A stretch of 23,852 nt of DNA from Negativicutes bacterium (GTDB taxonomy: Bacteria > Bacillota_C > Negativicutes > Acidaminococcales > Acidaminococcaceae). Location: NCBI GenBank assembly GCA_009930275.1, contig RZYP01000023.1, positions 1 through 23,852 on the forward strand, written 5' to 3'. The position numbers and the translations under genes are program-made. The notes beneath the pieces were generated by a model. It saw only the letters and a list, made by a program, of their open reading frames with translations. It was not told the origin of the DNA and did not search any database. Position 1 is the stretch's first letter, and each line of letters starts with the position of its first letter. Positions 10,465 through 18,999 of this stretch are shown here, piece by piece.

Positions 10465-10501
10465 AAAAAAAAGAGCCGCCGGGAACTGGTCCTGGCGGTT
10501 C
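10465..10501 (-). terminator. Rho-independent terminator after the MBL-fold hydrolase gene
   Basis: On the minus strand GAACCGCCAGGA (10501-10490) pairs with TCCCGGCGGCTC (10484-10473) across a 5-nt loop, giving 12 pairs including two G-T. It is followed by eight T (10472-10465). It starts 33 bases after the MBL gene stop and isolates the hsd operon from it. Confidence 0.88.
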
Positions 10502-10533
10502 TTCTAAATTTTTTCTAAGCATAAGAAACAAAT

Positions 10534-11511
10534 CTACGCTTTCTGAAGCTGGTAATACATGGTTCCTTCAATGGTAGTGCGCTGCAGTTTGCTAAGATTT
10601 ACCAAATACTCCAGATGGGCTGTGGCCTCCCCTGTGGCGAACCACTTTTGCGCCTTCGGGAAATCCTCCCAGCTCTTCGCCTTAATATCCCAATGCATAA
10701 GAGCCGCCACCTCGCTCGCATTTTTCTTGCCTTCGCCAAGAATATGCATAATTTCTGCCAAGCGCGTTTCATGGTGCTCAATTAACTCGCTGATACGAGC
10801 TTTATGGTCACGGACAATCTCGCGATGAGCTGTAAACAGCCACTCGATCTGCATCGCCGCCACTTTGCGCAGGCTGGCAAAATATTGGGCAAGTGAATCC
10901 TGCTCGAAGCCCCAAAAAGTGATGTTGGGTGTGATGGAAGCGAGGATATGGTCACCGCAGAAAAACAACTTGTGCTGTGCCTCATAGAGGCCGATATGAC
11001 CGGGCGTGTGTCCGGGAATGTCGACTACCTCGAAGTTATATTCACCGTAGCGGAGTACATCGCCTGCCTTCAGCGTTGTGCATTTCTTAAAGGGCTGTGG
11101 CCGGAACCTGTAGCCCGGATGGTCGTCTACTGTAATGCCATATTTATCAAGTCCGAACAGCTTCGCCCTCTGCTCCATGTCTTTCCAGGCTTCGCCGCTG
11201 AGCATCTTATGAATCGCGATGCTTTCCTTGTGACCCGCGTAAATGCTTGCGCCCTTTTCCTCCAACATACTGGCCAAACCGGTATGGTCCGAGTGCCTGT
11301 GGGTCAACAATACGTCGGTCTTTGCGATTTCCAATCCCAGCTCTTCAATGCCTTTGAACAAGGCATCTGCACATTCAGGCTGGTTAAAGCCGGTGTCAAT
11401 AATCAGATTGCGGTCCGCTGACACAACAATATAGCTGTTGAGTTCTTTCAGCGGATTTCTTGGCAGCGGAATCCTGCTGCAGAATATTTTAGGGTATACC
11501 AATTCTATCAC
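10534..11511 (-). CDS. MBL-fold metallo-hydrolase
   Basis: A 325-residue cytoplasmic metallo-beta-lactamase-fold hydrolase. Metal ligands are visible: H71-R-H73-S-D75-H76 (HxHxDH), H168 in DIPGHTPGHIGLYE, and D187 in FCGDHILAS, with a downstream histidine H229 in TAHRE. The N-terminus SYIVVSADRNLIIDTG is the usual first beta-strand pair. The C-terminal 60 residues look like a winged-helix segment seen in LACTB2-like members. The substrate cannot be read from sequence; there are no glyoxalase II or RNase J specific features. The start is GTG 11511-11509 after GAGGAAG. It is separated by 70 bp from the upstream serine hydrolase gene and has a strong terminator after it. It is probably a separate or semi-independent unit. 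Confidence 0.87.
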   Translation of the reverse strand: MIELVYPKIFCSRIPLPRNPLKELNSYIVVSADRNLIIDTGFNQPECADALFKGIEELGLEIAKTDVLLTHRHSDHTGLASMLEEKGASIYAGHKESIAIHKMLSGEAWKDMEQRAKLFGLDKYGITVDDHPGYRFRPQPFKKCTTLKAGDVLRYGEYNFEVVDIPGHTPGHIGLYEAQHKLFFCGDHILASITPNITFWGFEQDSLAQYFASLRKVAAMQIEWLFTAHREIVRDHKARISELIEHHETRLAEIMHILGEGKKNASEVAALMHWDIKAKSWEDFPKAQKWFATGEATAHLEYLVNLSKLQRTTIEGTMYYQLQKA

Positions 11512-11545
11512 TTGCTTCTTCCTCTCTTATTCCATAATATTAATA

Positions 11546-11574
11546 ATGATAACATATTCTTAATCTCGTTGTAA
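11546..11574 (-). promoter_or_regulatory. Possible weak promoter for the MBL-fold hydrolase
   Basis: On the minus strand TTACAA (11574-11569) and TATCAT (11551-11546) are 17 bp apart. The -10 matches five of six positions but the -35 only three. It lies in the only gap between the serine hydrolase and MBL genes. Readthrough from upstream is equally possible because no terminator is visible. Confidence 0.28.
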
Positions 11575-11581
11575 TTGGTTA

Positions 11582-12892
11582 CTAAAAAGTATTCTTTACT
11601 GCTTCCCATGCTGTCTTCTCACCGCTCAAGCGTTGGTAAATGCAGGCGGACATCATAGCGATGTAATCACTGGCATAATCTATCTCCAAAGGAGTTTCCG
11701 TGAAAATACTTATAAGAATCGGCCCATTTTCACCTTCGACGATGCCCACGTCTGCCAGTACGTCATCGAGTTCGCCAATTTTGTGCAGAACGCGGCGGTC
11801 CTGCATGTAGCGAGGCAATTCCTCATCAAAAACTGTTTCAGCCAAAGCATCTTTCATGAAGTTTGTTTTTTCGCTATTAATTAGTTTGCCAAGATACAAC
11901 TGTTCAAAAAACAGGCCCATATCCATGGCAGTAGTCACATTGGAGTAACCGAAGGCCTCCCGTGCTTGCGGGTCTCGGATAGTAGTATTTTTTAGACCTA
12001 GCAGGGCAAAATGTTCCTGCATAATTTCCGGGCCGATTGTTTCTTCAATCTCATCGAGAAAGTCAGCAAAATAGTCGTTGTCGCTTACAGTAAGCATGAG
12101 TTCAACGCCTGTATCATACATCTGCTGTGTTTCCGAATCTGCGTGTTCATAAAAGTGACGATAGACAACAACTGACACGGGAACTTTTATCGTCGATGCG
12201 GCGGCAAAAATATCATCCGGATTCAGAACAAGAACCTGTCCTGTTCTTAAGTTCTTAGCATATATTCCTACGGCACCTTGAAAACGACGTGCATTGGGGA
12301 ATTCGTCTGAAGTTATCGTTGTCAAAGAGGTAACAGGTGTTATTTTTGCTTTTGCTCCTCTACCCGTTTCTTCGTCGGCATTAGTTGGCAAACAGAAATA
12401 GGACATGCCCATACCGTGTCCACCCTTTTTGTTGCTGAAACCTTTTGCCAAAATATAATTGAACCGGTACAGCATCCTTTCCATTTGAGAATCTGCCTGA
12501 GCCTGAGTAATTCTCCCTGCCCTCACAAAAGCTGACAATGCTTCTTTGCGCAGTTCTAGCCTCTGCGCAAAAAGTTCCCGCATTTCTGCCTTTTGTTCCT
12601 CCGTAAATTTCTCATCAGAAATATCTCCGGACTCAACAAAGCCGTGTTTTGTGCGAAAAGCGAAAATCGCCTCCATCAATTGAATGCGTGCGTCTACCTG
12701 CTCTTGGGTCAATATGCCGTTTTGCACCAAACTTGCCAGGTATTCCTTGCGCAATTGCCTTGTTTTTTCCTGATAAGCATTCCAGTCCTTTTCTCCGCCG
12801 GAACCTTCGCATCTGGCAGCATTAGGGAAAAAGAAAGACATAGTTATCATTCCTGCCACAAAGAAAGCGATCCTCAAAAAGTTCCTTTTCAT
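11582..12892 (-). CDS. Secreted class A beta-lactamase-fold serine hydrolase with duplicated N-terminal helical repeat
   Basis: A 436-residue exported protein. Residues 1-28 form a signal peptide (KR, hydrophobic core, likely cleavage after NAARC or nearby). Two similar helical segments follow (about 37-80 and 102-148), each with the DUF2680-like pattern L..G.(I/L)TQ(E/A)Q.D..I. The catalytic domain has S233-T-I-K236 (SxxK), S270-D-N272 (SDN) and K371-I-G373 (KTG-like). The omega-loop ExxLN glutamate used by true class A lactamases for deacylation is not evident. A DD-peptidase, esterase or binding role therefore fits better than antibiotic resistance. ATG 12892 lies 14 bp after the ABC ATPase stop, with AAGGAGG overlapping that stop. 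It is the last gene of the exporter operon, acting outside the cytoplasmic membrane. Confidence 0.84.
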   Translation of the reverse strand: MKRNFLRIAFFVAGMITMSFFFPNAARCEGSGGEKDWNAYQEKTRQLRKEYLASLVQNGILTQEQVDARIQLMEAIFAFRTKHGFVESGDISDEKFTEEQKAEMRELFAQRLELRKEALSAFVRAGRITQAQADSQMERMLYRFNYILAKGFSNKKGGHGMGMSYFCLPTNADEETGRGAKAKITPVTSLTTITSDEFPNARRFQGAVGIYAKNLRTGQVLVLNPDDIFAAASTIKVPVSVVVYRHFYEHADSETQQMYDTGVELMLTVSDNDYFADFLDEIEETIGPEIMQEHFALLGLKNTTIRDPQAREAFGYSNVTTAMDMGLFFEQLYLGKLINSEKTNFMKDALAETVFDEELPRYMQDRRVLHKIGELDDVLADVGIVEGENGPILISIFTETPLEIDYASDYIAMMSACIYQRLSGEKTAWEAVKNTF

Positions 12893-12906
12893 TGCAAGAC
12901 GCCTCC

Positions 12907-13635
12907 TTATTCAGGGAATGGCAATCCTTGTCCCTGCTCCTCGTAAGCTATGCCATCCCGCAAACGATATAACCGCTTAAAATGAGGAATTATAGTGTCG
13001 TCGTGCGTAACGACGATAATAGCCGTCTGGTATTCTTGTGCCAGCTTCATCAACAGCCTGATGACAATCATGGAACGCAAAGTATCTAAAGGCGCGGTTG
13101 GTTCGTCAGCCAGTATAAATGGCGGCTTATTCGCCAGTGCCCTCGCAATTGCAACGCGCTGTTGTTCGCCGCCCGATAGCTCGGAGGGTTTGGCATGAGC
13201 TCTGTGGTCTACTTCCAATACCTTCAGGAGTTCCGCCGCCCGCGCACGAGCCTCCTCATTAGATTTTCCCGCCAACATGGGCAAAATAGCGACATTATCC
13301 AGCACCGTAAGAAAGGGGATGAGATAGGCCGCTTGAAAAACAAAGCCTACCTTATCGCGCCGCATTTCACGCAAGTCATCTACCAGCCAGCCGTTGTCAT
13401 ATATAACTTCTCCATCCAATTCAATCTTGCCGCTGGTCGGGTCAATAACCGCGCCAAGACAATGCAAAAGCGTCGTCTTGCCCGAGCCGCTTGCCCCAAC
13501 CAAGCCAACAACTTCACCGGGATAAACTTCAAGATTAACGCCTTTAAGAGCATGTACTGCCGTAGCGCCATGCCCATAGGTTTTCACTACGTTTTCCATC
13601 CGGATGGCCAAAGAAGATGAATTTTGTTTTTCCAT
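12907..13635 (-). CDS. ABC transporter ATPase, MacB/LolD type
   Basis: A 242-residue nucleotide-binding subunit. Walker A is GASGSGKTT (47-55), Q-loop FVFQAAYLIPF, signature LSGGEQQRVAIARAL (153-167), Walker B FILADEP (173-179) and H-switch VVTHDD. The D-loop reads APLDT rather than the usual SALD. The sequence fits the LolD/MacB/FtsE class that drives mechanotransmission rather than transport through a channel. It starts 3 bp after the permease stop with GGAGGG six bases before ATG 13635-13633, so it is tightly coupled to the permease gene. The partner genes upstream are a MacB-like permease and a MacA-like fusion protein, giving a split MacAB-type exporter. Substrate is unknown. Confidence 0.94.
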   Translation of the reverse strand: MEKQNSSSLAIRMENVVKTYGHGATAVHALKGVNLEVYPGEVVGLVGASGSGKTTLLHCLGAVIDPTSGKIELDGEVIYDNGWLVDDLREMRRDKVGFVFQAAYLIPFLTVLDNVAILPMLAGKSNEEARARAAELLKVLEVDHRAHAKPSELSGGEQQRVAIARALANKPPFILADEPTAPLDTLRSMIVIRLLMKLAQEYQTAIIVVTHDDTIIPHFKRLYRLRDGIAYEEQGQGLPFPE

Positions 13636-13638
13636 TTC

Positions 13639-14832
13639 TTACCCTCCAATAGCCGAAGCCGGTTCAACTTTTAACGCAGCACGAATGCCTATAAGGCTGG
13701 CCAGCGTACAAATAATTATCGTAAGAATAAAGATAACGCCGCTGTCAAAAACCAGAAATTCAATATGTTTAGGGAAAAGCGGTGCTAACAAGGTTGCCGT
13801 TATCTTGCCCACGACAAAGCCGATTAGTCCCAACCCCCATGCCTGCTGCAAAATCATGCCGGCAATCACCCTGTTTTCAGCGCCTATCAACTTAAGAACA
13901 GCGATTTCCTTTATTTTACCCATAGTCATAGTGTAAATAATAAGGGCTATAATAGCGGTACTGACAATTGCCAGAATGACCATAAACATGCCTAGCTGTC
14001 TTAGCGCATTAGAAATGACCTTCACGAGCAGGATCTGCTCCATCTGGGCATACGTATATACTTCGAAATGCTTCCAGCGTCTTATTGTTTCTGCTACTAT
14101 TTCCGGGTCATAGCCCTCCTGTACCCGCACCAGGACAGCGTTCACCTTATGATTGGATTGTTGGGATTCGGTTACGGCCTCCAAGAGGCCGGGAACGCCG
14201 GGACGGTTAATTTTCGGATTGGACGCAAGACGATTGCGGTCGTTATAGATTGAAGTATTGTCCTTTTGGAACTGCACTTCCTGTGCGTCCTGCATGGCTA
14301 TAAATACTACGGGGTCGCCGCCGGAAGATACCATGCGGCTAGTCAGGCCAACAACCGTATATTCGTTGCGTCTGATCTGAATCTTGTCGCCAACCTTAAA
14401 GCCGGTTTTCGTGTCAGCAATGGCTTCATAACGCGAGCGGCTGATCGGTCTTCCCGCTACAAGGAAGGGCGGTTCTCCAGGCTTATCATGCTCAAACCCA
14501 GCAACTAGGGTACGAACATCCTTGCCGCTATGCTTTACCTGCACTGTAAGGTATGCAACATTGCTTGCCTCCTTAACGCCGGGTAATCCTGCTATACTGC
14601 GGGCAACATCATCATAAAGAGTTGAAGTTTCAGCATAAGGCCCCACCGTGTCATCCTGAACGACCCACAAATCAGCATAAGTGCCGCGAGCCAGTGACAA
14701 AGCGTCATCCATCATGCCACGCACAAGTCCAGTCATGATCATAGTTACCCCTATGAGTAAACCCAGCCCAAAACCTGTCAGCACGTAGCGGACCCAGCCA
14801 TGGGCGATTTCTTTTCCCGCTAAGTTAATCAT
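13639..14832 (-). CDS. ABC transporter permease, FtsX/MacB type
   Basis: A 397-residue permease with the 1+3 transmembrane layout of the MacB/FtsX family. There is one N-terminal helix (about 14-36), a long extracytoplasmic domain (about 40-275), then three helices near 280-306, 325-350 and 360-385. The last segment ends in the family-typical ALKVEPASAIGG. MGKIKEIAVLKLIGAE is the cytoplasmic coupling segment of the FtsX domain. Unlike canonical MacB, the ATPase is a separate protein encoded downstream. ATG 14832-14830 overlaps the stop of the membrane fusion gene (ATGA), so expression is coupled. Its likely job is moving a molecule from the periplasm or outer membrane leaflet, with ATP hydrolysis in the cytoplasm. 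Confidence 0.92.
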   Translation of the reverse strand: MINLAGKEIAHGWVRYVLTGFGLGLLIGVTMIMTGLVRGMMDDALSLARGTYADLWVVQDDTVGPYAETSTLYDDVARSIAGLPGVKEASNVAYLTVQVKHSGKDVRTLVAGFEHDKPGEPPFLVAGRPISRSRYEAIADTKTGFKVGDKIQIRRNEYTVVGLTSRMVSSGGDPVVFIAMQDAQEVQFQKDNTSIYNDRNRLASNPKINRPGVPGLLEAVTESQQSNHKVNAVLVRVQEGYDPEIVAETIRRWKHFEVYTYAQMEQILLVKVISNALRQLGMFMVILAIVSTAIIALIIYTMTMGKIKEIAVLKLIGAENRVIAGMILQQAWGLGLIGFVVGKITATLLAPLFPKHIEFLVFDSGVIFILTIIICTLASLIGIRAALKVEPASAIGG

Positions 14833-16004
14833 GGTTTTTTCTCAGCGCGCACGCTCATCCCTTCTGCCAGGAGCTTCTGGCTATAAATAACCACACTCTC
14901 ACCGTCTTCCAGACCATCAATAATTTGCATTTTACCATCCAGCGTTTGTGCGCCAATAATGACAGGACGGAAAGCAAGCTTACCGTTCTCAACCAACCAC
15001 ACGCCGTTTTGCTTATTGATACGTTTAACGGCTGCCGTCGGCACAACAAGTGCTTCCGACACAGGCGGCAGGTAAATCGTAACTTCGGCCAACTCGCCTA
15101 AAGGGATAATCCCCTCTAGTTCATCAAAAGAAACATTCACAAAACGTTCTTCCGTCACACTATCGCCCTGGACTTCCATGCGCGCCACTTTACCGCTTAA
15201 TGGTTTATCCTGACGGGAACGAAGAATAATATCGGCTTTCTGTCCAACGGTAAGTCCATAAAAACGTGACTGGTCGATGCGCGTCCTCACCCATAGAGTT
15301 TTCGGATCAACCAAGTGAAAAACAGATTGACCGGCTACTACAGTAGCACCAGGCTCTGCGTCCCTGGATACTACAAGCGCGTCTACAGGGCTCAGTAGCT
15401 GCAAATTTGCCCGTTGCTTGGCAATTGTTGTCCTATCCGCAACAGTCTTAGCTACCTCATCCTGAGCAGCATTAAGGGCTGACAACGATGCGTCATAGGC
15501 CGCCTGTGCCGCAGTCGCTTCATTTTGCTTAGTATCAAAAGCCTCGGTGCTTACCGCACCTGCGGCAAAAAGTTCCTGATAGCGTTGAGCGTTGGTTTGC
15601 GCCAATACTTTGCGGCTGTAAGCCTCACGTACTTGTGCCTCATAACTGGCAATTGCACTCTGAGCCTTCGAAACTGCGGCCGCTGCCGAAATTTCTTTGG
15701 ACTCCAAATCGACCGGATCGATTTCTCCCAGAACTTGTCCCGCTTTCACCATATCTCCGTGATCAGCCGCGGCAGACAGGAGTCTTCCTGCTTGTGTCGG
15801 GCCAACAGTATAGGACAAGCGAGCTTCAACTGTTCCAATGCCAAAAACCGCAGGCCGCAGATTTTCTTTGTGCGCTTTTGCCACTGTGACCTTAGTCGGA
15901 CCCAGCGGTCCCTTGGTATATAAGAACCAAATACCACCGGCAATCAGTACAAGAACACCAATCGCAATGATTGGGCGCTGCCATTTTTTCAGCCAACTCA
16001 GCAT
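14829..16004 (-). CDS. Membrane fusion (HlyD/MacA-like) efflux subunit
   Basis: A 391-residue periplasmic adaptor anchored by one N-terminal helix (about 11-29). A biotinyl-lipoyl half (GRLLSAAADHGDMVKAGQVLGEIDP) leads into an alpha-helical hairpin of Ala/Gln-rich heptads (about 90-190). The second lipoyl half (LLSPVDALVVSRDAEPGATV), beta-barrel and membrane-proximal domains (VPTAAVKR, VWLVENGKL, DGLEDGESVVIYS) follow. I start at ATG 16004-16002, preceded by GGAGTGG at five bases; the upstream TTG at 16022 has no comparable site. It is the first gene of the exporter operon: adaptor, permease, ATPase, serine hydrolase. No outer-membrane TolC-like gene is in the window. Family is secure; cargo is unknown. 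Confidence 0.92.
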   Translation of the reverse strand: MLSWLKKWQRPIIAIGVLVLIAGGIWFLYTKGPLGPTKVTVAKAHKENLRPAVFGIGTVEARLSYTVGPTQAGRLLSAAADHGDMVKAGQVLGEIDPVDLESKEISAAAAVSKAQSAIASYEAQVREAYSRKVLAQTNAQRYQELFAAGAVSTEAFDTKQNEATAAQAAYDASLSALNAAQDEVAKTVADRTTIAKQRANLQLLSPVDALVVSRDAEPGATVVAGQSVFHLVDPKTLWVRTRIDQSRFYGLTVGQKADIILRSRQDKPLSGKVARMEVQGDSVTEERFVNVSFDELEGIIPLGELAEVTIYLPPVSEALVVPTAAVKRINKQNGVWLVENGKLAFRPVIIGAQTLDGKMQIIDGLEDGESVVIYSQKLLAEGMSVRAEKKP

Positions 16005-16118
16005 GCTAACCACTCCAGTCAAGTTTAGTATTATCTGCCCGCACTAAGCATCCTTAATATTGCCTTGATACGACAGAAAGAAACTCTGTCCTCGCCTCAT
16101 AAAATTTAGAAGCCTTGC

Positions 16119-16811
16119 TTAAAATCCCAGATAGAACATATAAAATGCAATCAGCAAAATTACTCCGCCCATCACCCATTTAACGACGTTACTGAAAACC
16201 CCATACTCCGGGCTGCTGGTAATCCTTTTAGCAAGCCCTACTGATGTCCCGGCCAATAAAACTAAAACACTGTGGCCGAGAGAATAAAGCAGCAAAAGCA
16301 ATATGCCCCACTCAACGTTGCCGCTGCGAGCTACTAATCCTAATAAAACAACCAAGGCCGGTGTCGAACACGGCGTGGCAAAAATACCACCCAATATCCC
16401 TGCGATGAAAGCGCCAAGATAACCCTTTTTCGTGCTTTTAGCCGTCAGATAAGTTGATGGGATAAACTCGTACAATTCAAATGTTTGTAAGGCCATCAGA
16501 ACCATAAGAGTGCCAAGGACTAAATACCACCACTTCGCAGTCGTCCCCATGAATTGCCCGAACAATGCCGCCATGATGCCCATCGCTGTAAACGTTATCG
16601 CCATACCCAAAGCAAAGGTCAGCGACAATTTAAAGGCTTTGCGAGTATCACCGCTGCTGGCACCGCCAACATAGCCTATGACAAGGGGCACGCTGACCAA
16701 AGCGCAAGGCGTGAAAGAGGTAAGTGCTCCTGCCAGAAAAGCCATTAAGGGCGCCAGCCAGGTGCTTTGCCTTATCAAGTTGGAGAGAATATCCAGCCAA
16801 TCATTTAGCAT
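16119..16811 (-). CDS. CcdA/DsbD-like thiol:disulfide electron transporter
   Basis: A 230-residue polytopic membrane protein of the cytochrome c biogenesis/DsbD transmembrane family, with about six helices. The redox pair is C36 in SFTPCALVSVP and C148 in FATPCSTPALVV; both TPC motifs are in the expected first and fourth helices. It would carry electrons from cytoplasmic thioredoxin to an extracytoplasmic acceptor. Its ATG 16811-16809 overlaps the end of the upstream membrane-anchored thioredoxin gene by 11 bp, and that protein is the obvious acceptor. No cytochrome c maturation genes are in the window, so a general reductive role outside the membrane is inferred. The stop is 114 bp upstream of the MacA-like gene. 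Confidence 0.9.
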   Translation of the reverse strand: MLNDWLDILSNLIRQSTWLAPLMAFLAGALTSFTPCALVSVPLVIGYVGGASSGDTRKAFKLSLTFALGMAITFTAMGIMAALFGQFMGTTAKWWYLVLGTLMVLMALQTFELYEFIPSTYLTAKSTKKGYLGAFIAGILGGIFATPCSTPALVVLLGLVARSGNVEWGILLLLLYSLGHSVLVLLAGTSVGLAKRITSSPEYGVFSNVVKWVMGGVILLIAFYMFYLGF

Positions 16812-17334
16812 CGCTTACTCCCAGCTCTTTAAACACTGCCAGAATCTGCTTTTTACTCAAAAAACCTTGATGCGCCGTCAGAACATGCTCATTCGTATCC
16901 TTACGAACGAACATCTGCATATGCATGCTATTGGAGTCAGCCGGCACGTAGGGCTTGCCTTCTCTTGTGAAGAAGAACTGTGTCGGAATAACTTCCAGAG
17001 GAAATCCTTCCGCAAGCTTAGGATAACGGCCAACATCGCCATACAACACGATTACCCTGCCTTGGTATTCGGCGTTTACTTCCCTCAGAATCGGCGCCAT
17101 GTCACGGCAAGGCTGGCAGCTGTCGGACCCGAAATCAATCATAATAGGTAACCCATAGGCTTTCAAACTTTCCATATCTATACTTTTGGCATGAAGGGCA
17201 AAGGCAGGATTGGCTGGTACAGTTATCTGTTCCTTAATTTCTTTCTGGCTATTTTTGTTTATCCAGATGCCAACAACAATTGCCAATATTAGAAGCGGTA
17301 TCAATATGCGCCAAAACTTTTTCTTGTTCTCCAT
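16801..17334 (-). CDS. Membrane-anchored extracytoplasmic thioredoxin-like protein
   Basis: A 177-residue protein with an N-terminal signal anchor (about residues 8-26, after KKK). A thioredoxin domain follows. The active site is C73-Q-P-C76 in MIDFGSDSCQPCRDMAP, and the cis-proline loop is V115-I-P117-T. The domain ends with the final helix containing SKKQILAVFKELG. The QP dipeptide differs from the GP of classical thioredoxin, and topology places the domain outside the membrane. It overlaps the CcdA-like gene by 11 bp, so the pair form a transmembrane electron relay: CcdA reduces this protein, which then reduces exported thiols. ATG 17334-17332 follows GAGAGG. There is 192 bp upstream, containing the terminator of the arsenic-type operon. 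Confidence 0.9.
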   Translation of the reverse strand: MENKKKFWRILIPLLILAIVVGIWINKNSQKEIKEQITVPANPAFALHAKSIDMESLKAYGLPIMIDFGSDSCQPCRDMAPILREVNAEYQGRVIVLYGDVGRYPKLAEGFPLEVIPTQFFFTREGKPYVPADSNSMHMQMFVRKDTNEHVLTAHQGFLSKKQILAVFKELGVSDAK

Positions 17335-17452
17335 GATTTACCTCTCAAAAATAAAAGCTATTTTCTATTCACTAACCACTATCAGATGAACAAATATTTT
17401 AAAAAACTGTTGAACTTAGGCCAAAATTGCAGTCTTTTTATAATCTTATCAT

Positions 17453-17495
17453 AAAAAGGGATTATAGCACTATTATTAGTGCCATAACCCCTTTT
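17453..17495 (-). terminator. Rho-independent terminator of the arsenic-type operon
   Basis: On the minus strand a 19-bp stem (17495-17477 with 17472-17454, including two G-T pairs) closes a 4-nt loop and is followed by T-rich sequence (17457-17453). It begins about 30 bases after the stop of the CxxC redox protein gene. The opposite strand also has flanking T, so it may work in both directions. Confidence 0.85.
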
Positions 17496-17526
17496 CTCCT
17501 GCTAGCACACCTGTATCGGTATACTA

Positions 17527-17763
17527 TTATTTTTGCAGTAATTCCGCAATCTTTTCTGCATCGAGTACCTTGCCGGAGGCCTTGACTTTGCCATCCACCA
17601 CAAGAGCAGGTGTTACAACCATGCCATATTCAGCAATTTCGTTCATGTCCGTAACTTTGACAACTTCTGCTTCCATCCCAATAGCAGCCACCGCTGCCTT
17701 AGTATTTTCTTCCAACTGTTTACATTTGGCACAACCTGAACCAAGAATGGCAATTTTTTTCAT
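17527..17763 (-). CDS. Minimal thioredoxin-like redox protein (TM0996/redox-active disulfide protein 2 family)
   Basis: A 78-residue protein. MKKIAILGSGCAKCKQLEENTKA places the redox pair at C11-A-K-C14 at the start of the first helix. VVTPALVVDGKV is the cis-proline and substrate-binding strand. This short family often sits beside COG0701 permeases, as here: the permease stop is 31 bp upstream. I start at ATG 17763-17761, nine bases after GGAGG; an upstream in-frame start at 17853 would overlap the permease gene and lacks a ribosome binding site. Inferred role: thiol delivery or metalloid handling for the permease. It is the last gene of the arsR-led operon, directly before a strong terminator. 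Confidence 0.88.
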   Translation of the reverse strand: MKKIAILGSGCAKCKQLEENTKAAVAAIGMEAEVVKVTDMNEIAEYGMVVTPALVVDGKVKASGKVLDAEKIAELLQK

Positions 17764-17794
17764 TTTTACTGACCTCCATTTTTTATATTTTAAA

Positions 17795-18958
17795 TTAAAG
17801 CATACCGAAAACAAAACCAATAGTACTTGAGAAAAGAACCACGATTGCAACATAAGTCAGCATTTTTTTCATTCCTAATATTTGCTTAAGAACGATCATT
17901 GCCGGCAAACTCAGCGCAGGGCCGGCCAAAAGCAAAGACAACGCCGGTCCCTTCCCCATACCTGAGCCAAGCAATCCTTGCAAAATCGGCACTTCTGTCA
18001 AAGTTGCAAAATACATCAACGCACCGGAAGCTGCGGCAAACAAGTTTGCTGCCAGGCTATTACCGCCAACCAGTTCCGCAATGTAGTAGTCCGGAATAAT
18101 GCCGGCATCAAGCCCGGGACGTCCCAGCAAAAAGCCGGCCAGCAAAACACCGCCTAACAGCAGCGGTATAATCTGCTTGGTAAAGCCCCAGGTACTATCA
18201 AGCCAATCCATTCTCTCTTCCTTGGTAAACCAGGAAAAAGAGGTATAAAGCGTCATTAAAAGGAACGCTGCAGACAACCACCACTTAATACTAAAAATAG
18301 TCATCGCAAAACCCATATCGGCAGCAGGCCTCGCCCAATTAGCAAAAATTAAAAAACCAATCATTGAGCCGAAATAGACAATTTCCTGGCCCAGAGTTCT
18401 TGGTAACTCTTCCTCTTCCAAAGCCTCGAATTCTTCTTGTCTTTGCTGCTCAGATGAGCGGAACAGAAAGGCCATCAAAAGTCCAATCAGGAGCGAAAAG
18501 GTTACGGCGCCAAAGGCTCTGGCCGCACCTAATTCGAAGCCAAGAACGCGTGCCGTCATCGCTATGGCTAACACATTAATGCCCGGTCCTGAATATAGGA
18601 AGGCTATAGCAGGTCCAAGACCTGCGCCACGTTTAAAAATACCGGCAAATAACGGCAACACCGTGCAGGAACAAACTGCCAGAATTGCTCCGGAAACGGA
18701 AGCCACACCGTAGGCCATCGGTTTGGGTGCGCCAGCGCCTAAATACCGCATAACGGCATCCTTCCTGATGAAGACTGAAACAGCGCCGGCAATAAATAGT
18801 GCTGGGACCAGACAAAGCAAGACATGCTGCCTGGCATAGTCGCCTAACATCGCAAAAGCTTCCACAACTGCTCCCTGTACCCGTAAATTATCCATCGGCA
18901 ACCAGTAGGCAAAAAGAAATGCTCCTAACAATAATAAAAACTTTTGTTTTTCAGACAA
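17795..18958 (-). CDS. COG0701 permease (ArsP-like), putative metalloid exporter
   Basis: A 387-residue membrane protein with about ten helices in two repeats. The first repeat carries AVCSCTVLPLFAGIF (C96, C98) and FLYSGPGINVLAI; the second carries TLTEVPILQGLLGSGMG and LLLAGPALSLPAMIVL. A long cytoplasmic linker (SSEQQRQEEFEALEEEELP) separates them. This is the predicted permease family that includes ArsP, which exports trivalent organoarsenicals; other members are unassigned. Its position between arsC and a small redox protein, with no ArsB or Acr3 present, suggests it is the efflux partner here, but substrate is inferred. The start is TTG 18958-18956 with GGGAGG seven bases upstream. It lies 41 bp after arsC. 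Confidence 0.85.
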   Translation of the reverse strand: MSEKQKFLLLLGAFLFAYWLPMDNLRVQGAVVEAFAMLGDYARQHVLLCLVPALFIAGAVSVFIRKDAVMRYLGAGAPKPMAYGVASVSGAILAVCSCTVLPLFAGIFKRGAGLGPAIAFLYSGPGINVLAIAMTARVLGFELGAARAFGAVTFSLLIGLLMAFLFRSSEQQRQEEFEALEEEELPRTLGQEIVYFGSMIGFLIFANWARPAADMGFAMTIFSIKWWLSAAFLLMTLYTSFSWFTKEERMDWLDSTWGFTKQIIPLLLGGVLLAGFLLGRPGLDAGIIPDYYIAELVGGNSLAANLFAAASGALMYFATLTEVPILQGLLGSGMGKGPALSLLLAGPALSLPAMIVLKQILGMKKMLTYVAIVVLFSSTIGFVFGML

Positions 18959-18999
18959 ATTGATTCCTCCCTCGAGCTGCTCTTACTTTAATTACTCTT

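Larger units (their letters stand above)
10215..10533. other. 319-bp intergenic region between MBL hydrolase and hsdM
   Basis: Reading toward hsdM, this gap contains the terminator of the MBL-fold gene (10465-10501), about 190 bp of AT-rich sequence in which I see no ORF with a ribosome binding site, the candidate promoter/inverted repeat (10248-10276) and the hsdM ribosome binding site (10222-10228). I see no mobile element end, direct repeat or RNA gene. Confidence 0.6.

Noticed and set aside
11582..12892. Beta-lactam resistance gene
   Set aside because: The SxxK/SDN/KxG motifs are shared by many serine hydrolases, and the ExxLN deacylation glutamate is not visible.
16072..16090. Hairpin GACAGA/TCTGTC as a terminator between the CcdA-like and MacA-like genes
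   Set aside because: Only six pairs and no following T run on the minus strand; readthrough cannot be excluded.
17764..17853. Longer N-terminus for the CxxC redox protein
   Set aside because: It would overlap the permease gene and lacks a ribosome binding site, whereas GGAGG precedes ATG 17763.
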